A DNA stretch of 12,804 bases from Theodoxus fluviatilis. Its lineage: Eukaryota; Mollusca; Gastropoda; Cycloneritida; Neritidae. Where the stretch lies: NCBI GenBank assembly GCA_034096865.1, contig JAWQFJ010016673.1, positions 60,001 through 72,804 of the forward strand. The letters run 5' to 3'. The notes under the pieces are model-generated. The model was given only the letters and a program-made list of their open reading frames with translations. It was not told the DNA's origin and did no database searches. Of this stretch, positions 8,228 to 12,804 are shown piece by piece (within the stretch, counting starts at the first letter, position 1; every line of letters starts with the position of its first letter). A program made the position numbers and the translations under genes.

Positions 8228-8355
8228 ATGTGGATCAACATGTTGAGGGTGGAGAGTCATCTTCATTTCCAAAGCCTCCTCTCACTGCACTTGGGGTCCC
8301 CCTGGATGAGACAGATGTGGGCAGCTTGGCAGAAGGAAGTTGGATTACTGACCAG
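8228..8355 (+). CDS. Exon 9: linker end and protease start
   Basis: The acceptor TTTGAACAG completes Asp with exon 8. The frame reads VDQHVEGGESSSFPKPPL, then LDETDVGSLAEGSWITDQ. W-I/L-x-D-x is the first conserved block of C48/Ulp1 proteases, where it contacts the SUMO/ubiquitin-like substrate. The junction CAG|GCAAGA is a GC donor: no GT is near, and joining after CAG gives WITDQ-VLHAYLKIL, as expected for the family. Confidence 0.82.
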
Positions 8356-8481
8356 GCAAGATCTTATATCTATAATATGACTGATGGCTTAATCCCTACA
8401 TTTGATAGAATCTTCTTGTGTTGAGAAAAAAAAGATTCTGTCATTCTCATTTTTAACCAGTGATTTTCTTGTCTTCTTTAG

Positions 8482-8596
8482 GTACTCCATGCATACCTGA
8501 AAATTCTGCAACGGAATTACCCCAACATTAATTTTTTTGAATCCTATTTGCCTCTTATAGTGGGAGGAGGGAAAGTTCACCTATCTGTTTCCAGAA
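8482..8596 (+). CDS. Exon 10: protease N-terminal helices
   Basis: The exon reads VLHAYLKILQRNYPNINFFE and then LPLIVGGGKVHLSVSR, matching the helix and F-F/Y segment between the W-x-x-D block and the catalytic His of Ulp1-like enzymes. The strongest donor, AGAA|GTATGT, leaves one base; exon 11 needs zero. Weaker GT sites inside (after GGGK or HLS) would restore phase at the cost of a few residues. Confidence 0.78.
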
Positions 8597-8658
8597 GTAT
8601 GTATATATTTTTATCTAATTTTATACTGCTGTCAAAGTGCCTAAACTAATCTTTTATG

Positions 8659-8775
<117 letters not shown>

Positions 8776-9209
8776 TCATGCCATACCATCATTACCCTAC
8801 AGTTACACCCACACCCATCATGCTTCACCCAAATAGAAGATTTGTCCTTTTAGACATCTGTGCAGTAATTTCATGCATTCATTCATTATCTCTGGCAAAT
8901 TTGTAAATTTGTTTAGTCAGTTCATTAAGTTTTTATTCCGTAAGCAAAATAAATCAAACAGTTTTATACTTATTTTGATGATATTTGATGGAAGGTAAAA
9001 TTTTTACTTAAAAAACAATCCATTTAATTGTGGAGGTTATCTGTTGTCCTGTTTTGGAACAGGAAGCTTAAGTTAAAGATGGATTTTATTGCTGTGTGAC
9101 ATAAATAAATTGACACGATTTACGTATCTCCAATGCTGTGGCTGCCTTGGCAGAGGTCTGAGCTCTCTGAGTGCTGTATGGTTATTTTACTTTTCATTCT
9201 TTCACTCAG

Positions 9210-9358
9210 GAGAATCTCTCTGCCTATGAGTGGATCTTCATACCTATAAACAGGGACAAGATCCACTGGGTATTGCTGTGGGCCAATGTCCCCAAGGGCC
9301 AAGTGGGTGTTGCCGATTCCCTGGAGGGCAACAACACAAGATACATCTACTTGTTCAG
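9210..9358 (+). CDS. Exon 11: protease His and Asp
   Basis: The acceptor TTTCACTCAG has a good pyrimidine tract. The frame reads ENLSAYEWIFIPINRDKIHW, then LLWANVPKGQVGVADSLEGN. The catalytic His is in KIHW (9264-9266) and Asp in VADSL (9315-9317), 17 residues apart as in Ulp1/SENP enzymes, in the context I-P-I-N...H-W-x-L...D-S-L. The donor CAG|GTAAAT leaves two bases that join exon 12. Confidence 0.9.
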
Positions 9359-9746
9359 GTAAATATGCAATGATTGGTATTATAATCATTCTTCAAGACA
9401 TGTCGGTATGAACTTCCTCTTAGCACTGTGGTGCTCTATGTCCAAAAAGTCTGAGAGGGGAGCTTCCAGTGCCCAAACATATTGGAGCCACAAACAATTT
9501 ATTCTTGTTCCTGAAAATATTTCTCCATCAATCTCTGTACTCTCCCTTTGAAGAAATACTTCTTTGTATACTGCTGTGCTGTGTTTTACTCATCATTGTT
9601 TCCAAAATACTAAACATGTGTGCCTGTGTGCACAACTAACAAAAGATGTATAATTTCCTCTTTCTTTTCTATGCTTGGAATGATGAAGAAAAATCATGCT
9701 TTATTTCATTCAACCTACGGTTGACATAACAGTTCCATTTGCTCAG

Positions 9747-9854
9747 CCATACAATCCCTAGCCAAGGAAGCATCCTCAAAGATCTTCAGGTGTGGTTAGA
9801 TTTTTTCATGCCCCTATCACGAAACATCCACCTACATGTATACACAGATGGAAA
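9747..9854 (+). CDS. Exon 12: protease mid-region
   Basis: The acceptor TTTGCTCAG and donor GAAA|GTAAGT are strong, and both phases fit the neighbours. It reads HTIPSQGSILKDLQVWLDFF, then RNIHLHVYTDGK. This is the variable segment between the catalytic Asp and Cys, including the helix that places the Trp/aromatic residue near the active site. Confidence 0.85.
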
Positions 9855-9947
9855 GTAAGTCACAACCATGTATTTCATTTTCTTTCATGAGACATGCTTA
9901 TAAGATACCTAATGAATAGATGTATCTAAAGGCATTTGCTGTTTCAG

Positions 9948-10065
9948 AAAGTTCCTGTCTCTAAGGAGCACAGTCAACCCTGAGCTGAACAGACCATGGA
10001 CTGAGGTACAGATGCCAACAACAAGGCAGGAAGATGGTCACTCTTGTGGTCTTTTTGTCATGCTC
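9948..10065 (+). CDS. Exon 13: protease Gln and Cys
   Basis: The frame reads KFLSLRSTVNPELNRPWTEV, then PTTRQEDGHSCGLFVML. Q-x5-C-G is the oxyanion Gln (10027-10029) and nucleophilic Cys (10045-10047) of clan CE C48 peptidases. With exon 11 the catalytic set is complete. The donor CTC|GTGAAT is weak, but splicing there to exon 14 in phase 0 gives the family-like FVML-NLYALA. Confidence 0.9.
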
Positions 10066-10503
10066 GTGAATATCAAGCTTTCAGGGATTATCATTTCATC
10101 ATGTCCTTGTTACTGCCATATCAATTTTGTCAAATCAGAATGAAATATTATCCTTTTGTAATAATACTGTATTGGTTGGCCTATTTATACTTACTGCATT
10201 GTGTTTGAGCAAAGAAATAATTTATACTAAGTGATGATGTTCAAATAGCAGCTTCCATTTACACATTTTTAAAGCAATTTTAAAGTAGGAATATGCCTTA
10301 CTTGAACACTTTCACAGCTCGAAAAAGGCTGTAATTCAAATGATACAGTATCAGTAACAAATATTGTTTGTGCTTGCTGCACTTCTACTTCGTAACAGAT
10401 TTATTTTCAATGCACGTAATGAAATTAATGTAAAGGGGTTTTGATTTACCTTTCAATCTCACATATCATATAGCACATGATTGCTTATTTTTGTTCCCAA
10501 CAG
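10066..10503 (+). other. Intron 13 (438 bp), nothing else seen
   Basis: AT-rich sequence with stops in all frames and no recognisable element. Confidence 0.6.
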
Positions 10504-10611
10504 AATTTGTATGCACTGGCATCTGGGCAAATTCCCCAGTCCTTCACGCAGCAGGATGCCACTGCCATGAGAGACCATGTTTGGTCTCTTTTTCAGGAGG
10601 CTGCAGTGTGA
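10504..10611 (+). CDS. Exon 14: protease C-terminus and stop
   Basis: The acceptor TTCCCAACAG is strong. The frame reads NLYALASGQIPQSFTQQDAT, then MRDHVWSLFQEAAV and TGA. F-T-Q-x-D followed by a basic helix is the usual end of transposon-type C48 domains, so the stop lies at the natural domain end, not within it. Confidence 0.87.
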   Translation, partial: NLYALASGQIPQSFTQQDATAMRDHVWSLFQEAAV

Positions 10612-11300
10612 ACTCCAGGTCTTTTGACATTTTGATCTTTATTGCATGTTGCACCAGACTGTCAAAATAGTTCCTTAGACAAATACAATTATTACATGTT
10701 GCATGTGTATACATCTAACTTATTACTGCTTTAAAGAAGGTTGTTTCTTTTTACATCTTTCAAATAGTGCTCTAATCTGATTTCCTTGTTCATATTCCGT
10801 GTACTATTTTCTTCCTCTCCAATATCTGTTCTCTGTCAAAAAGAAAAGATCACTTTATTGAGTAGTCCTACCGTCATGAGAATCAGTTAAATGTGCAACG
10901 TTCCTGTGTGTTTTGGAATGTATAAAGGTAGATGGATGACATTGACAATTATAACATGGAGGGTGGAGTGTTTGATTAAATTGTTGTTTTTATATCTGCT
11001 GTGTTTGTGCTGTGTTCGTGTTTAACTCTGGATGGTGGCTGTGGGAGATATACCATTTTCAAGGTATCAGTATGCGTTGAGTTAGCTACTCACCATACCT
11101 GGCTGATGACTCCCTTCTAGAGGGAGTAAGCATTACGGTTAACATCCTTTCAGACATAAATTGGGTAGACTCCAACTACTCAAATGAACAGTGGCTGCCT
11201 AATGGTTACAGTTTTAGGCACTGACTCTCACCCCCTAACTATGGAAGGAAGATAGGAGAAATCATTAACACATAAAAAATCTTCCTTGACCAGGATATTA
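10612..11300. other. 3' flank of the protease gene
   Basis: AT-rich, no coding potential seen. ATTAAA at 10975-10980 is a possible weak polyadenylation signal; no AATAAA is close to the stop. A 3' terminal inverted repeat would be expected in this or the following region, but I could not identify one. Confidence 0.45.
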
Positions 11301-11302
11301 CT

Positions 11303-11736
11303 ATGGTCAATATATCATTCAACAATCATGCAGATAGTCCTCTTCTACATACAGAAGTGAAGTTCACAGTGAAGTGTTTGCAACGCATCATACAGCTGCA
11401 TGATAGTGAGAAATATTTAGTAGGGCAGAGGGCTGGGCATGACTTGTCCTCTTTGAAGTGGGGTGTAGGACTTTGTCATGGTTGGGTTGCTTAGTAGGGC
11501 AGAGGGCTGGGCATGACTTGTCCTCCCATTTGAAGTGGGGTGTAGGACTTTGTCATGGTTGGGTTGCTTTCAAGCCAGGAGAAGGAACATACAGCCCCAC
11601 CAGGATTGATGTTTTCTACCTATTGGCTACAAGATACCCCCAATTGAAGGTGTGTGTTGCTTGTGGCCTGCCATTTGAGTGCTATGGGAGCAGTCCTGAA
11701 AAGCACAAAGACTGCAGCAAACCAGCTGATTCATAG
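11303..11736 (+). pseudogene. Unrecognised open frames with CxxC...HxxC motif
   Basis: Two overlapping open frames (11303-11494 and 11458-11736) are broken by a tandem duplication. The second ends DVFYLLATRYPQLKVCVACG, then ECYGSSPEKHKDCSK and stop. C-x2-C-x13-H-x2-C could bind zinc. A possible acceptor TTGCTTTCAAG (11574) would start an exon at the GEGTYSPTR segment. I do not recognise the family. It may be a terminal exon of another gene, a second reading frame of the transposon, or a relic. The duplication shifts frame, which favours a broken sequence. Confidence 0.35.
11417..11567 (+). repeat. Tandem duplication, about 75 bp x 2
   Basis: Copy 1 (11417-11490, 74 bp) and copy 2 (11491-11567, 77 bp) are identical except for a 3-base difference at TCCTC(CCA)TTTGAAG. 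Head-to-tail placement and near-identity indicate a recent event. Confidence 0.95.
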
Positions 11737-11845
11737 TGACACTGTTCATATCAAACTGTACAAAAGCCACAAAGACTTTGAAGCCATCTTTGGTGTCCTA
11801 AGATGGCTGTGTGCCACGCTCTTCAGCAATTAGACGCATGTGCGT

Positions 11846-12060
11846 CCTGCGTCATCCGTCACCCGTCATCCTTCCGCCGAAAGTGGACAGAGAGACAGAG
11901 TCAGTAAGACACACACACACACACACAGAAAGAGTGAATGTGTGCAAGAGGAGGGAGAGAGAGAGAGACAGAGAGACAGACAGATATCCATCATCCTCCA
12001 TCTTCCTCCATCATCCTCAAGTCATCCGTCATCCTCCGTCATGACGGATGACTGAGGATG
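11846..12060 (+). repeat. Simple-sequence cluster with CATCC/CCGTCATCC units
   Basis: Degenerate units such as CATCCGTCA and CATCCTCC (11849-11876, 11988-12040) flank an (AC)n run (11908-11927) and a GA/GACA-rich run (11948-11986). Confidence 0.85.
12012..12060. repeat. Hairpin, about 20-bp stem, 8-nt loop
   Basis: The left arm 12012-12032 and right arm 12041-12060 are reverse complements except for one unpaired base, with loop CCTCCGTC. The centre also contains CGTCATGACG, a perfect palindrome allowing an alternative fold. It abuts the (TA)n tract. Confidence 0.75.
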
Positions 12061-12062
12061 AC

Positions 12063-12064
<2 letters not shown>

Positions 12065-12120
<56 letters not shown>
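12065..12120. repeat. (TA)28 tract
   Basis: A perfect TA run of 56 bases, able to extrude as a cruciform, placed directly after the hairpin. Confidence 0.98.
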
Positions 12121-12121
<1 letters not shown>

Positions 12122-12720
12122 TGGTCCGCAAAAGTTAAAGGCCGGTACAAAAATTTGCTATAAAAGCTGAACGAGCAACCTATGCTCGGAAAGGACATTC
12201 CTTCTTCTTCATGATCCCGTTTACAGATCACGATTATCTTAACTCAGCGTTGCGCAGCTGGGCGTCAAAGTGAGTACCCCCAGAAAATGAACGTGCAAAA
12301 CGACTTTTTCTGTTTCTTAAATTCATAAAATAATCAGATGCAACAGTATTTTGTAAAACTAAACGTCAGAAGATAGCCCAACCATTTATCTTTAAGACAA
12401 CATGCGTTTTGAAGAGAAAACACAAAGGGTGTGTCTTCTACAAGCTTTGAAAGATAGGAGGCGTTAACACGTTTTGCTGGCAAAAACGCTGGTTTTAAGG
12501 CCTTTTTTCTCGGGTGACAGTGCGCATGGACAGAGTTAAACTCAATGTTTACATCTGATAATGTTTAGGGGAAGACTTGTCTGACTTTAACAAAGCATAA
12601 AGAACGAGTCTCTATCATGAAACGAAAAATACATTACCCCAATTTCAAACTTGTCCATGCACTCAGCCCGTGGTTCGAAGATAATAAAATTTAAGATGTA
12701 GCTAGGTACCTTGAAACGTT
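12121..12720. other. Unique non-coding DNA between CATCC repeats
   Basis: No gene is recognised. It contains TATAAAA at 12160-12166 and a short imperfect hairpin (CGTTTTGC ... GCAAAAACG) near 12471-12489. It could be the body of a small element bounded by the CATCC-type repeats. Confidence 0.4.
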
Positions 12721-12728
12721 GTTTATGT

Positions 12729-12804
12729 GTCATCCTCCGTCATCCTCCTTTATTCTCCGTCATCCGTCATCTTCCCTCATCCTCCATCATCCGTTCTCTC
12801 TCTC
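12729..12804 (+). repeat. CATCC/CCGTCATCC-type repeat, running off the window
   Basis: CATCCTCCGTCATCCTCC and variants match the repeat family at 11846-12060 in the same orientation, ending in a TC run at the window edge. Confidence 0.85.

Noticed and set aside
9120..9389. 89-codon minus-strand open frame
   Set aside because: It is antisense to protease exon 11, whose plus-strand reading carries family motifs and catalytic residues.
12022..12231. Ile/Tyr-repeat minus-strand frame
   Set aside because: Translation of the (TA)28 tract.

Overview
This is eukaryotic, almost certainly animal, DNA. It is AT-rich, with short exons bounded by GT/AG splice sites, long dinucleotide microsatellites, and promoter motifs typical of metazoans (NRF1, YY1-like, CTCF-like, CRE). 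The style suggests a marine invertebrate such as a mollusc or another lophotrochozoan, or a cephalochordate; the sequence alone does not settle this.

Layout. Bases 1-770 hold a promoter-like cluster (CTCF-like, YY1-like and perfect NRF1 sites, then a TATA-like box) and an open frame of unknown identity. Bases 740-960 hold a TATA box, two full CRE palindromes and an 80-bp-spaced direct repeat. Bases 1400-2005 hold a small inverted repeat, a 16-bp palindrome, another NRF1-like site and an open frame that looks like the first half of a RING finger. Bases 2364-10611 carry the main feature: about fourteen collinear plus-strand exons. They encode an N-terminal YP-type motif, a complete HHCC integrase zinc finger, the start of a DDE integrase core, a GPY/F module, an acidic linker and a Ulp1/SENP-type (C48) cysteine protease with all catalytic residues. 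This order matches the Ginger1 group of DNA transposons, whose Gypsy-like integrases can carry a C-terminal Ulp1 or OTU protease. Bases 11300-11740 hold an open frame with a CxxC...HxxC motif disrupted by a 75-bp tandem duplication. Bases 11800-12804 are simple repeats, a hairpin, (TA)28 and dispersed CATCC-type repeats around unique DNA.

State of the integrase-protease gene. Splice sites are mostly excellent, no exon contains an in-frame stop, and the protease triad is intact. Most of the DDE core is absent from its expected place, and three exon junctions do not join in phase with the best sites. The copy should not be a working integrase. It is either a decayed transposon or a host gene derived from one that kept the DNA/chromatin-binding and protease modules; the sequence alone cannot choose. 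I found no terminal inverted repeats or target-site duplication in the window.
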